Source of the DNA: Spectribacter acetivorans
Lineage (GTDB): Bacteria; Pseudomonadota; Gammaproteobacteria; Nevskiales; Salinisphaeraceae
Assembly: GCF_031846305.1 (NCBI RefSeq)
Contig: NZ_JAVRHY010000001.1
Span: 368,205 to 432,204, forward strand
Reading direction: 5' to 3'
DNA: 64,000 bases
Every line of letters begins with the position of its first letter. The first letter of the stretch is position 1. Below are positions 42,401 through 52,498 of the stretch, piece after piece. The translations under genes were made by a program, and so were the position numbers. The notes under the pieces are model-generated. The model saw only the letters and a list, made by a program, of their open reading frames with translations, was not told the origin of the DNA and did no database searches.

Positions 42401-42654
42401 AGCATTACGCCGGCAAAGCCTTCTGGCAATGCTATGAACGATTGCCGGCCAGGGCTCGGGATCTCGCCGACAAGAACTTCGACCTTCTCAGAAGCAACCC
42501 GACGCATCCGTCGCTTCATTTCAAGATGGTCGGTCGATTCCGTTCGGTACGTGTGGGCATGCGATACCGGGCGCTCGGCGTCGAAGTCCCCGAAGGTATC
42601 CTCTGGTTCTGGATCGGGACGCACAACGAGTACGACAAGCTGATCGGCAACTAG
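42397..42654 (+). CDS. RelE/ParE-superfamily toxin
   Basis: An 85-residue basic protein: SLHFKMVGRFRSVRVGMRYRALGV and ending LWFWIGTHNEYDKLIGN, a pattern common in RelE/HigB-like toxins annotated as cytotoxic translational repressors. It starts at a TTG overlapping the antitoxin stop (TTGA). Probably an mRNA interferase neutralised by the upstream protein; gyrase poisoning as in ParE is the alternative. The two-gene pair was probably acquired horizontally. Confidence 0.8.
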   Translation: MKHYAGKAFWQCYERLPARARDLADKNFDLLRSNPTHPSLHFKMVGRFRSVRVGMRYRALGVEVPEGILWFWIGTHNEYDKLIGN

Positions 42655-42770
42655 GCAGATCGGCGTTTGCCGGGGCATCGGGGTCGCTGGCCAGCATTCA
42701 TTCGCCGCACTATCGTTTATCGGTCACAGCGTCTTGTCTCATTTCAGACCGCTCCGGTCAGGGTGAACCC

Positions 42771-44711
<1,941 letters not shown>

Positions 44712-44725
44712 CGTAGGGCTGGCGC

Positions 44726-45358
44726 TCAGGCGGCCGCGCTCGGTCGTGCAGAGAGGCTGTCGTACCAGCGCCGCGTATTTGTATTGGCTTCCGGTATCCG
44801 GATTTCCACCCAGCCGGCGAAGTCGATGGCGCAGAGCGCAGTGATGTCGGCGAGGGACAATTGGTTACCAGCTACGAATTCGCTGTGGTCCAGATGACCC
44901 TCCAGCGCATCGAAAAAACCTCCGAGCGTTCGTCGACCGCGGGCCACCAGTCCGGCAACGGCAGGCGGGCGGTTCGGATCGCCGGGCAGGCTGCGGTCCG
45001 CGAAGTCCGGATGCGAGTTCCGGAAAACCTCGGATGTGGCAATCATGCCGTCGAACTCCATCTGGCGTTGGCGTGCTTCTACCACGGCGCGTTCGCCCGG
45101 GGTCGTTCCGAGCAGCGCCGGCGTCGGGTGAAGTTCCTCCAGATAGCGACAGATGGCCACCACCTCATCGATCACGGTGCCGTCGTCGAGCTGCAGCGCG
45201 GGCAACAGGCCGCGAGGATTGACTGCCAGGTAGTCCGGTTTCAGGTTGTCGCCTGCCAGCAGGTCAACCTGCACCGTGGGGATATCCAGACCCTTTTCCG
45301 CGATGAACATTCTTGCGCGGCGGGGATTCGGCGCGATGGCGCAATCGTAGAGTTTCAT
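44726..45358 (-). CDS. Glutathione S-transferase family protein
   Basis: A 210-residue GST: N-terminal thioredoxin fold (MKLYDCAIAPNPRRARMFIAEKG) with the cis-Pro in NPRGLLPALQLDDG and the Glu-x-x-x-I-C helix DEVVAICRYLEE that binds glutathione, then an all-helical domain with LSLADITALCAIDFAGW. The active residue is not a clear Cys or Tyr; Ala/Pro occupy the usual place. Transcribed alone, convergent with acetoacetyl-CoA synthetase. Confidence 0.87.
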   Translation of the reverse strand: MKLYDCAIAPNPRRARMFIAEKGLDIPTVQVDLLAGDNLKPDYLAVNPRGLLPALQLDDGTVIDEVVAICRYLEELHPTPALLGTTPGERAVVEARQRQMEFDGMIATSEVFRNSHPDFADRSLPGDPNRPPAVAGLVARGRRTLGGFFDALEGHLDHSEFVAGNQLSLADITALCAIDFAGWVEIRIPEANTNTRRWYDSLSARPSAAA

Positions 45359-45580
45359 GCAGGCCTTGGTAGTTTCGGCTGACAGTCAGGCTATGCCTGG
45401 CGGTATCCAGCGTCAACGACGCCCCGGGCTTACGATGTCGATTGTTTGATTCTGGCGTGTGGACGCCCATACCCGCTCATGACGCCGGATGCGCGAAGAT
45501 GCAGCCTGTTGTCGTGAAGGCTGGGCGCCGGCAGGTTGGTCAATGATGACCAATCCGGTCTGTCGGAGGTCCTGACGGCG

Positions 45581-47128
45581 TCATTGCCGGTCGGAGGGGG
45601 TCGACGATGGGCATTGCTCGTCAAGTAGCGGCCGGCTCAGTTCCAGCCATCCGCAAAGGCGCATTCGGGTCTCACCGGGATTGATCAGGTCATGGACGGC
45701 AAACGTCTCTGCCCGCGGAAACGGCGACTGCCGAGCCGCGAACTGTTCCTCAAGTTCCTGCCGCTTCGCCTCCGGATCCTCCGCCGCCTCAATCTCCCGC
45801 TTGAACGCCAACGCCACCCCGCCTTCTACCGGCAGCGCCCCGAACTCGGCTGACGGCCAGGCCAACACGTACGCCTGATCGCCGTAGTGCAGGGCACTGG
45901 CCAGGCCCATGCTCTTGCGCATGACCACCGAGGCCCAGGGCACGGTGGTGGTGGCGACCGTTGTCAGCGCTTCGCCGCCGGCGCGGATGGTGCCGTCCTG
46001 TTCGGCCTGCAGGCCGATCATGAAGCCGGGTTCGTCCACGAAGCTGATGACCGGCAGGTGGAACTGCTCGCAGAATTCGACGAAGCGTTTGAGCTTGCGG
46101 CAGGCGTTGGCGTCCATGGCGCCGGCGATGCGGGTGCAGTCGTTGGCCAGCACCCCCACGGGCACGCCGTTCAGGCGGGCCAGGGCGGTGATCAGGCTGG
46201 GGCCGTAGCCGGCGGTCATCTCGAAGACCGAACCGCGGTCGAGCACGCCGTGCAGGATGAGGCGCACGTCGTAGGTCATCTTTCGGTTATCCGGGATGAC
46301 GTCGTTCAGCGCCTCGTCCCGGCGTTCGGGCGAGTCGGTGGTTTCGGCGACGGGCGGCAGTTCGTTGACGTTGGCCGGCAGGTAGCTCAGGAAGCGCCGG
46401 ATGGCATCGAACGCCGCGAATTCGTCGTCCACCACGGCATCCACCACGCCGCTGCATTCGTGCACCTCGGGACCGCCGAGTTCTTCCTTGGTGAGTTTGC
46501 GTTTCAGCGCGCGTTCGACCAGCGCCGGACCGCCGATCAGCACCTGGGAATTGCGGGTCATCACCGCGAAGTGTGAGGACACCAGCCGGCCGGCGGGCAT
46601 GCCGGCCACCGCACCCAGGGCGGCGCTGGCAACGGGTACGGTCTTGAGCGCCCGGGCGATCGACTTGAAGCGGTGGGTCTCGTACACCGGCGCGTGGCTC
46701 TGACCCTTGCCGGAGCTGCCGGCCACGCTGCCGCCGGCGCCCTGGTGCAGGCGGATGAGCGGCACGCGGTAGCGGACCGCCAGTTCCTCGGTGTACACGC
46801 TCTTGCGCAGGCCGGCGGCGTTGGGTGAGCCGCCGCCCTGGGTGAAGTCCTCGCCGCCGACCACGCAATGGCGGCCCTCGATGCGGCCGGTGCCGAGCAC
46901 GAAGTTGGCGGGCTGGAACTCGGTGAGATTGCCGTCCTCGTCGCGTTCCCCGGCCCCGGCGATGGGGCCGACTTCGCGGAAGGAGTTGGCGTCCAGCAGG
47001 CCGTCGATGCGCTCGCGGATGGTGAGCAGGCCCTTGCCGTGCTGCCTGGCCACGGCGTCTTCGCCGCCCTGCTCGAGGGCGGCGCGTCGGCGCTGTTCGA
47101 TTTCGTCGCGCTGCGTTTTCCAGCTCAT
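45581..47128 (-). CDS. Acyl-CoA carboxylase beta subunit (carboxyltransferase)
   Basis: A 515-residue carboxyltransferase of the propionyl/methylcrotonyl/geranyl-CoA carboxylase family, moving CO2 from carboxybiotin to an acyl-CoA. It has RERIDGLLDANSFREVGPIAG, the first oxyanion region LIRLHQGAGGSVAG, TRNSQVLIGGPALVERA, and the second half ISFVDEPGFMIGLQAEQDG and VVMRKSMGLASALHYG. No biotin carboxylase or biotin carrier gene is adjacent, so it must use a subunit encoded elsewhere. Overall it resembles MCC/GCC-like beta chains more than PccB, but substrate assignment is tentative. Confidence 0.87.
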   Translation of the reverse strand: MSWKTQRDEIEQRRRAALEQGGEDAVARQHGKGLLTIRERIDGLLDANSFREVGPIAGAGERDEDGNLTEFQPANFVLGTGRIEGRHCVVGGEDFTQGGGSPNAAGLRKSVYTEELAVRYRVPLIRLHQGAGGSVAGSSGKGQSHAPVYETHRFKSIARALKTVPVASAALGAVAGMPAGRLVSSHFAVMTRNSQVLIGGPALVERALKRKLTKEELGGPEVHECSGVVDAVVDDEFAAFDAIRRFLSYLPANVNELPPVAETTDSPERRDEALNDVIPDNRKMTYDVRLILHGVLDRGSVFEMTAGYGPSLITALARLNGVPVGVLANDCTRIAGAMDANACRKLKRFVEFCEQFHLPVISFVDEPGFMIGLQAEQDGTIRAGGEALTTVATTTVPWASVVMRKSMGLASALHYGDQAYVLAWPSAEFGALPVEGGVALAFKREIEAAEDPEAKRQELEEQFAARQSPFPRAETFAVHDLINPGETRMRLCGWLELSRPLLDEQCPSSTPSDRQ

Positions 47129-47202
47129 GCCGCGGGGTTGTCCGAGGACCGGCTAGTCATTGTCGGGGATGGGGCGGCGGATGAACAGGTCGGGGTCTGC
47201 TT

Positions 47203-47220
47203 GGCGAACCGAAGTCCGCC
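47203..47220. repeat. Imperfect GGCGGACT-AGTCCGCC repeat copy
   Basis: GGCGAACCGAAGTCCGCC differs from the 36021 and 47316 copies by a few bases in the left arm. It is the first of two copies in the short gap between the carboxyltransferase and cytochrome b561 genes. Confidence 0.5.
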
Positions 47221-47315
47221 CTGCAGCCCGAACTGTTACGCGGGGCCTGACTCAGACCGCTGGTCGTACCGTGCCGGGTGTTCGTCCCCGGCACCCGGCA
47301 TATCGAGTGCCGGCT

Positions 47316-47333
47316 GGCGGACTGAAGTCCGCC
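47316..47333. repeat. GGCGGACT-AGTCCGCC palindromic repeat
   Basis: GGCGGACTGAAGTCCGCC, with perfect 8-bp arms, followed by CTACGC; inverted relative to the copy at 36021 (GTAGGGCGGACT). It lies just after the cytochrome b561 stop and may act as transcript end protection. Confidence 0.7.
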
Positions 47334-47361
47334 CTACGCTTCCGCGAGACTGACTGCTCCG

Positions 47362-47904
47362 CTACAGCCGCAGCATGCGCCGCACGATGCCGTCGTTGCC
47401 GAAGGCGTGGTAGATGGCGCCGCTGATGTGCACGGCGATCAGGCCGAGCAGGGCCCAGCAGGTCCACAGGTGGATGTCGGAGAACAGCATGTTCAGGTCC
47501 TCGTCCTCCCAGCCCCAGTGGTAGAGGTCGACGGTCCACCACAGGGTGGTACCCCAGCCGCTGAACGACGAGGAGATGTAGCCGCTGATGCAGCAGGCGA
47601 AGATCACCAGATACAGGATCACGTGATCGATGGCCGCCAGCTTGTGCATCCAGGGCTTCATCGCCGGCGATTGTTCCGGCACGGGCCGGTGGCGCAGGCG
47701 CACGTACAGCAGCAGGAACAGCAGGAATACCAGCGTGATACCCAGGTTCTTGTGCAGCTGGAACGGGAAGGCACGGAACTGGAATTCCGGGCCCGGCAGC
47801 GGCAGGGCCAGCATCCACCAGCTGGATATGAACAGGAAGAAGATGGATACCGCGATCAGCCAGTGGGTGATGACGGCGGTGGGTCGGTAAGCCTTGTTTG
47901 CCAT
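47362..47904 (-). CDS. Cytochrome b561
   Basis: A 180-residue four-helix inner-membrane dihaem b protein of the bacterial cytochrome b561 family (electron transfer, possibly superoxide:quinone oxidoreduction as in CybB). Haem-ligand candidates are His14 in VITHWLIAVS, the His in FQLHKNLGI and two in the last helices (DIHLWTCWALLGLIAVHISG). The end AIYHAFGNDGIVRRMLRL is typical. It lies 36 bases after an unnamed membrane-protein gene, probably in one transcript. Confidence 0.88.
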   Translation of the reverse strand: MANKAYRPTAVITHWLIAVSIFFLFISSWWMLALPLPGPEFQFRAFPFQLHKNLGITLVFLLFLLLYVRLRHRPVPEQSPAMKPWMHKLAAIDHVILYLVIFACCISGYISSSFSGWGTTLWWTVDLYHWGWEDEDLNMLFSDIHLWTCWALLGLIAVHISGAIYHAFGNDGIVRRMLRL

Positions 47905-47940
47905 GTCGGCTCTCGCTTGTCTGGACTAAGGTCGGCCGCG

Positions 47941-48495
47941 TCAGGCGGTCTGTTCGTGCTGGGCGCCCACGATTGCGCCCAGCATCATCATCAGGTGCAG
48001 GCAGAACCAGAGCAGTGCATCCCACAGGTACATGGCCCGCAGGATCGGCCCGGTCTGTACGGCGGTGACGAAAGTGACGACGTCGACAGCCACGAGCGCG
48101 CCGAATACCACCACCGCGGCGCCCGCGGCCCAGCGGCGGTAGTTCACCAGTGCCGCGCCCACCAGGATGGAGGCGAACGCCAGGCCGGTGCCCACGGCCG
48201 ACACCACCAGTTGCGAGCTGCGGAACCAGTCCGGCCGCGACACGCGAATGCTCTGCAGATTGGAAACCATCTGCTCGCACTGGGCGACGGTCAGGCCTTC
48301 CTCCTCCAGCTCGTCCTGCGGGCAGTCGGCGGGCGGCAGGTCGGATACCGTTTCGCCCACCGCCGGGATGGAGTACTGGGTAATCCACTCGTTGCCGTGG
48401 GCGGCCACCAGCAGCACGCCGAGCACGATGGCGACCACGCCCAGCGCGCTGGCCCAGGCCGGTCCGGTTTCGAGGTGTTCGACGTTCTCGCTCAT
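47941..48495 (-). CDS. Four-helix membrane protein of unknown function
   Basis: A 184-residue inner-membrane protein with helices at about 13-33, 95-115, 122-143 and 152-175, and an acidic loop between the first two containing a Cys pair (ADCPQDELEEEGLTVAQCEQ) likely in the periplasm. No family recognised. Upstream of cytochrome b561 in the same direction, so a redox partner or assembly role is possible but unproven. Confidence 0.65.
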   Translation of the reverse strand: MSENVEHLETGPAWASALGVVAIVLGVLLVAAHGNEWITQYSIPAVGETVSDLPPADCPQDELEEEGLTVAQCEQMVSNLQSIRVSRPDWFRSSQLVVSAVGTGLAFASILVGAALVNYRRWAAGAAVVVFGALVAVDVVTFVTAVQTGPILRAMYLWDALLWFCLHLMMMLGAIVGAQHEQTA

Positions 48496-48615
48496 GACGT
48501 CTCTCTTGTTGAACGCTCGACAGAGGCGGCTACGTTAGCCCCTACCGCGCGTGACGACAATGCGGGGGCGCAAGCCGGGAATTTTTCCTGATTTTGGTGA
48601 TTTCTCAGGTGGCCT

Positions 48616-49632
48616 TCATGACAGCGTGATGCGCGCCTGATAGCGGCCCGGAGACTCGCCGGTCCAGTGGCGAAACGCCCGTGAAAAGGCGCTTTGCTCG
48701 GCATAGCCCAGCAGCAGCGCCACCTCCGCCAGCGTCAGCCGGGGGTCGGCCAGGTAGCGTTGTGCCAGTTGCCGGCGGGTGTCATCCCGCAGCATTCGGA
48801 AGGTGACCCCGCGCGCGGCCAGCCGCCGGTGCAGGGTGCGTTCGGACAATGCCAGCCGCTTTGCCACCGCCGCCAGCGTGGGTTCGGCGTCCGGGAGCAG
48901 GCCGGCGATCAGGCGCCGCACCTCGTCCTCGAGCTGACCGCCAGAAGGTAGTTGCGCCAGCAACGCTTCGGCCTGGGTTTCCAGCAGGCGCAGCAGGGCC
49001 GGGTCCGCCTGCTGCAGCGGCCGGGCCAGCGTGAGCCGCGGAATGCGAATGCGGGTATGCGGTTCCTCGAAATGCACCGGGCAGTGGAAGTAGTCCCGAT
49101 ACGGCGCCGGATCCGGCGGCCGGGGATTGACGAAATGCACTGACAGCGGCGCCAGTGTCTCCCCGGTCAGCGCCCGGGCGAAGGCCACCAGGGCAGTGAT
49201 GGCGGTTTCGTCCACCAGCGGGCCGGGCCGGCCGTGGCCCAGCCCCCATTCCAGCACCAGCGCGTCGTGGTCCTGGCTGAACTGGACCGGTTCCATGTCG
49301 TAGATCAGCCGTTCGAAGCGCCGGTAGCGCTCGAACGCCGCGCCCAGGTCGGCGCAGTTGTGCAGCACGTAGCCCATCACGCCGAAGTGGGCGGCGGTGG
49401 CGGTCTGGCCGAGTTTCAGGCCCAGCAGCGGGTCGTCCAGATGCGCGGCGGCGCGTTCCAGCAGCGCCTGCCAGCGGGTGGCCGGGTAGCGGCCCAGTCC
49501 GTGCACGCCGGGGTCGGGCCGGGGTTCGCCCAGCAGGTGGTCGGCATCGAGGCCACTGGCGTCGAGATAGTCGTAGAGCAATCCCACCAGGGTGCCCGGG
49601 ACCACGCCGTGAACAGGGATATCTGCAGCCAT
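48616..49632 (-). CDS. AraC-family regulator with OruR-like N-terminal domain
   Basis: A 338-residue regulator: an arabinose-binding-like N-terminal domain of the OruR type (YPATRWQALLERAAAHLDDPLLGLKLG, FGVMGYVLHNCADLGAAFERY) and a C-terminal pair of HTHs (AVAKRLALSERTLHRRLAAR; LTLAEVALLLGYAEQSAFSRAFRHWTG). Regulators of this type often sit next to fatty-acid or alkane genes. I chose the ATG at 49632; the frame is open to 49689. It is divergent from the sterol-desaturase-family gene, which it may control. Confidence 0.85.
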   Translation of the reverse strand: MAADIPVHGVVPGTLVGLLYDYLDASGLDADHLLGEPRPDPGVHGLGRYPATRWQALLERAAAHLDDPLLGLKLGQTATAAHFGVMGYVLHNCADLGAAFERYRRFERLIYDMEPVQFSQDHDALVLEWGLGHGRPGPLVDETAITALVAFARALTGETLAPLSVHFVNPRPPDPAPYRDYFHCPVHFEEPHTRIRIPRLTLARPLQQADPALLRLLETQAEALLAQLPSGGQLEDEVRRLIAGLLPDAEPTLAAVAKRLALSERTLHRRLAARGVTFRMLRDDTRRQLAQRYLADPRLTLAEVALLLGYAEQSAFSRAFRHWTGESPGRYQARITLS

Positions 49633-49767
49633 GTTGCGCCGTGTCGGAAAACCGGTTCCCGCGCCCGAAGATCGGGTCAGCCGCATCATGCGCGATTGGC
49701 GGGAAATGTCAAAATGCCGCGGTTGCGGTCAAGACGGCCGTGCGGCCTCCGGCCTACGCTTGCTTTC

Positions 49768-49773
49768 TATAAT
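49768..49773 (+). promoter_or_regulatory. Consensus -10 box before the hydroxylase gene
   Basis: TATAAT, a perfect sigma-70 -10 box, lies 20 bases before the ATG at 49793, but no good -35 is found 17 bases upstream. This suggests activator-dependent transcription, possibly by the divergent AraC protein. Confidence 0.45.
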
Positions 49774-49792
49774 CGAGTAGACAGGGTGCGTG

Positions 49793-50725
49793 ATGGATTC
49801 GATGATGCCGTGGCTCCAGTTCTTCTTCGGCACGAATGTGGACTGGAAGCAGGTGCTGCTGGTGGGCATGTCGCCGATCTTCGTGCTGGCGTTCCTGGTG
49901 GAATGGCGGGTGATGTTGCGGCGCGGGCGTGACCGCCAGTTCCGCTGGAAGGAGATCGGGGCCAACATCGCGCTGGGCGGTTCCTACCAGATTGCGGAAA
50001 CCGTGATGTGGCTGCTGATTACCGGGGCGGTGTTCGGCGCGGTGTACCAGTTCCGGCTGTTCGACATGCCGGTCAACGGCTGGACCATCCTGCCGATCTT
50101 CGTCGGCGTGGAGTTCTGCTACTACTGGTTCCACCGCTGCTCTCACCGGATGCGCTGGTTCTGGACCGCGCACGTGGTGCACCACAGCGGCGAGACCATG
50201 AACTTCACCACCGCCATGCGCCAGAGCGTGCTCAACGCCTTCATCGGCAGCTACGTGTTCTACCTGCCGCTGGTCCTGCTGGGCGTGCCGCCGGCGGTGG
50301 TGATGTTCCTGTACGCGGTCAATCTGAGTTACCAGTACTTCGTGCATACCGAGGTGGTTGGCCGGCTGCCGCGCTGGTGCGAGTTCTGGCTCAACACGCC
50401 GTCCAATCATCGTGTTCACCACGGCCGCAATCCGGAGTACATCGACCGCAACTACGGCGGCGTGCTGATCATCTTCGACCGCTTGTTCGGCACTTACGAA
50501 CGCGAGGACGCGCCGGTCGACTACGGTATTCCGCAGCAGATCGTCAGCTACAACTTCCTGGTGCTGAATGTGCACGAGTTCGTGGACATGGTGCGCGACG
50601 TGCTCGCGCCGGGACCCTGGTCCCAGCGGCTGAAGCACCTGTGGAAGCCGCCGGCCTGGCGGCGGCCCGGGCACGAGGGCGTGCGCACCTGGACCACCGA
50701 GAGCCGCGCGGCTGATCGGGGCTAG
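49793..50725 (+). CDS. Sterol desaturase / fatty acid hydroxylase family protein
   Basis: A 310-residue membrane di-iron enzyme expected to hydroxylate or desaturate a lipid. Four or more membrane helices carry the His clusters: HRCSHR (HxxxH), HVVHHS (HxxHH) and the C-terminal NHRVHHGRNPEYIDRNYGG, all at usual spacing. GTG at 49790 precedes the ATG directly; I use the ATG. Substrate (sterol, fatty acid, hopanoid or alkylglycerol) cannot be told from sequence. Confidence 0.88.
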   Translation: MDSMMPWLQFFFGTNVDWKQVLLVGMSPIFVLAFLVEWRVMLRRGRDRQFRWKEIGANIALGGSYQIAETVMWLLITGAVFGAVYQFRLFDMPVNGWTILPIFVGVEFCYYWFHRCSHRMRWFWTAHVVHHSGETMNFTTAMRQSVLNAFIGSYVFYLPLVLLGVPPAVVMFLYAVNLSYQYFVHTEVVGRLPRWCEFWLNTPSNHRVHHGRNPEYIDRNYGGVLIIFDRLFGTYEREDAPVDYGIPQQIVSYNFLVLNVHEFVDMVRDVLAPGPWSQRLKHLWKPPAWRRPGHEGVRTWTTESRAADRG

Positions 50726-51342
50726 GCCGGGCTCGCGTCGGCCTCGCCACGCGGCGCGCGCAGCACCGTCTGAAGCGTGCCCAGGGCGATCATCAGGTAG
50801 CCGAACACCTCGATCACCTCCTCGATCACGCGCTTGTACACCGGCTGGTAATCGTCGGCCAGCAGTGGTTCCAGAAAGTCGCCATGTCCGATCTGCTGGG
50901 CCATGAGCGCGGTGATCACCAGACCGGCCCACAGCATGCCGAAGGCATCGCTGCGAATGAAACCCACCAGCTCCTGCCCCAGTCGCCGACGCACGCGGAT
51001 CAGGAATGCGGCCAGGGCGGCCAGCACCACGAAGGCCGGCCCCTGCCAGCCCAGTACCGGCAGCGTGGCATTCAGATAATTATTGAGTTCCCGGATGGAG
51101 CCCAGAAGACCCAGGAACGCCAGGGCAACGAAAACGTTGCGCCACGCCGGGCGCATGATGGCGCCGATGACCGCCAGGATCATCACGCCTGCGAGCAGGC
51201 CCTGATGGATGCCCTCCAGCCAGTTGCCTTCCCTGAAAAAGGCCTGGTTGTCCGCTGCCGCGATCTTGGCCAGCGCGAGCAGGGCCGCCGCATAGGCAAG
51301 CGTGTAGAGGAACAGAATGACGAAATTCCTGGTATTCGACAT
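50722..51342 (-). CDS. Multi-spanning membrane protein of unknown function
   Basis: A 206-residue protein with about six membrane helices (FVILFLYTLAYAAALLALAK; GLLAGVMILAVIGAIM; NVFVALAFLGLLGSI; AFVVLAALAAFLI; FGMLWAGLVITALMAQ; VFGYLMIALGTLQTVL). No family recognised. The start at MSNTRNF gives a normal first helix; the frame is open a further 51 codons without support. It overlaps the convergent hydroxylase gene by 4 bases. Confidence 0.65.
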   Translation of the reverse strand: MSNTRNFVILFLYTLAYAAALLALAKIAAADNQAFFREGNWLEGIHQGLLAGVMILAVIGAIMRPAWRNVFVALAFLGLLGSIRELNNYLNATLPVLGWQGPAFVVLAALAAFLIRVRRRLGQELVGFIRSDAFGMLWAGLVITALMAQQIGHGDFLEPLLADDYQPVYKRVIEEVIEVFGYLMIALGTLQTVLRAPRGEADASPA

Positions 51343-51585
51343 GGCGATACTCGTTATTGTCCGAAATCCGCGACGGTGACTCGATGGCTGCGCGCCGGGC
51401 GGCGAGCCACGCAAGTGGCCGTCGAATGGCCCCTCCCCCGAGAGGGCGACTGGTGGATGCGGCCCATGCGATGGGACCGCACGCGCCGGCTTCAAGGGAC
51501 CGGCGCGGTGACAACCCGCTTGCTAGGGGCCGTCGCGGGCGTGGCAGGCACGCGCAATCGGCACGGGTCGCAAGGCGATACTCAC

Positions 51586-52419
51586 TTACTCGAAGAAGGC
51601 GAGGGTGCGAACCTCGATGCTCTCCCGCGCCGGATGCTCGGGCCGGGTGCGCGGATCGCTGAATGCACCGTGCGGCGTGTACCGGGCCCGGCCGTCCCGG
51701 CGCGAATCGAAGCCCTTGATCAGGATCGCCGAGTCGGGACCGATGTCCGGGAAGTACAGCCACCGCTGCGCCGGATTATACGCCAGGTGGTAGATCTCCC
51801 CGACGCGGTCGGGGTAATGCATGTCGGTGCCGATCAGATCGCCCGGGTCCAGGCTGGTGGCGTCGAGCAGGGCCAGCGGCGAACGCTTGACCGGGCCGGC
51901 GATGGAACGCCAGACGTTGATCTGGGCGAACGGCACGCCCTGCAGCCGGGCGGCTTCCTCGGCGCCCAGCACGTCGCGCACGCGCTGTTCGCCGGACCAG
52001 TCGGTGTAGTCGTTGTGCACGCGGCTGGCCGGCTGCTTGGCCCGATCATCGCCGCCGCCGTCCCGCCGCCGGGTGTGGTCGAAGATTTCCACCCGGCTGG
52101 CGCCGGTGACCTCGCGGATCAACGCGATCACGTCGGGGTAGTAGCGTGCGCTTACCTCGGCATCGTCGTAGAAGTCGGCGACCTCCACCGGATGGTGGCG
52201 GCAGGCGATGCCCTCCCGGTCCAGCGACAAGGCGTCGGCCTCGGGCCAGGCGTCGCGAATCGGCACCTGGTGATCGGCCATGGCGGCCACGTAGTGGGGT
52301 TCGGGGTCGCCGGTCAGGGCTTCGGTACGCACATACGGCCGCGTGTCCTGCTTGACCATGAAGGTCAGCGTGGCGTGCACCGCGCCGGGGGTTTCAACGG
52401 TTTCCGCAGATGCCGACAT
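51586..52419 (-). CDS. CmcJ/NvfI-like oxidoreductase
   Basis: A 277-residue protein resembling the CmcJ/NvfI family, which includes fungal meroterpenoid oxygenases and a cephamycin accessory protein. Matching features are RVEIFDHTRRR, the His-x-Asp in RVHNDYTDWSGEQR (likely metal ligands), INVWRSIAGPVKRSPLALLD, YHLAYNPAQRWLYFPD and the late HGAFSDP His. The residues fit a non-haem Fe(II)/2-oxoglutarate-type jelly-roll. Transcribed alone downstream of the solenoid gene. The substrate is unknown and such genes are rare outside secondary metabolism. Confidence 0.75.
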   Translation of the reverse strand: MSASAETVETPGAVHATLTFMVKQDTRPYVRTEALTGDPEPHYVAAMADHQVPIRDAWPEADALSLDREGIACRHHPVEVADFYDDAEVSARYYPDVIALIREVTGASRVEIFDHTRRRDGGGDDRAKQPASRVHNDYTDWSGEQRVRDVLGAEEAARLQGVPFAQINVWRSIAGPVKRSPLALLDATSLDPGDLIGTDMHYPDRVGEIYHLAYNPAQRWLYFPDIGPDSAILIKGFDSRRDGRARYTPHGAFSDPRTRPEHPARESIEVRTLAFFE

Positions 52420-52498
52420 GACGAATTTCCGATTTGGATCAGGTTACGAATATGTGTTCGCCGGCGGCCGTCTCAAGGGGCAACACGCGCCGCGAGTG

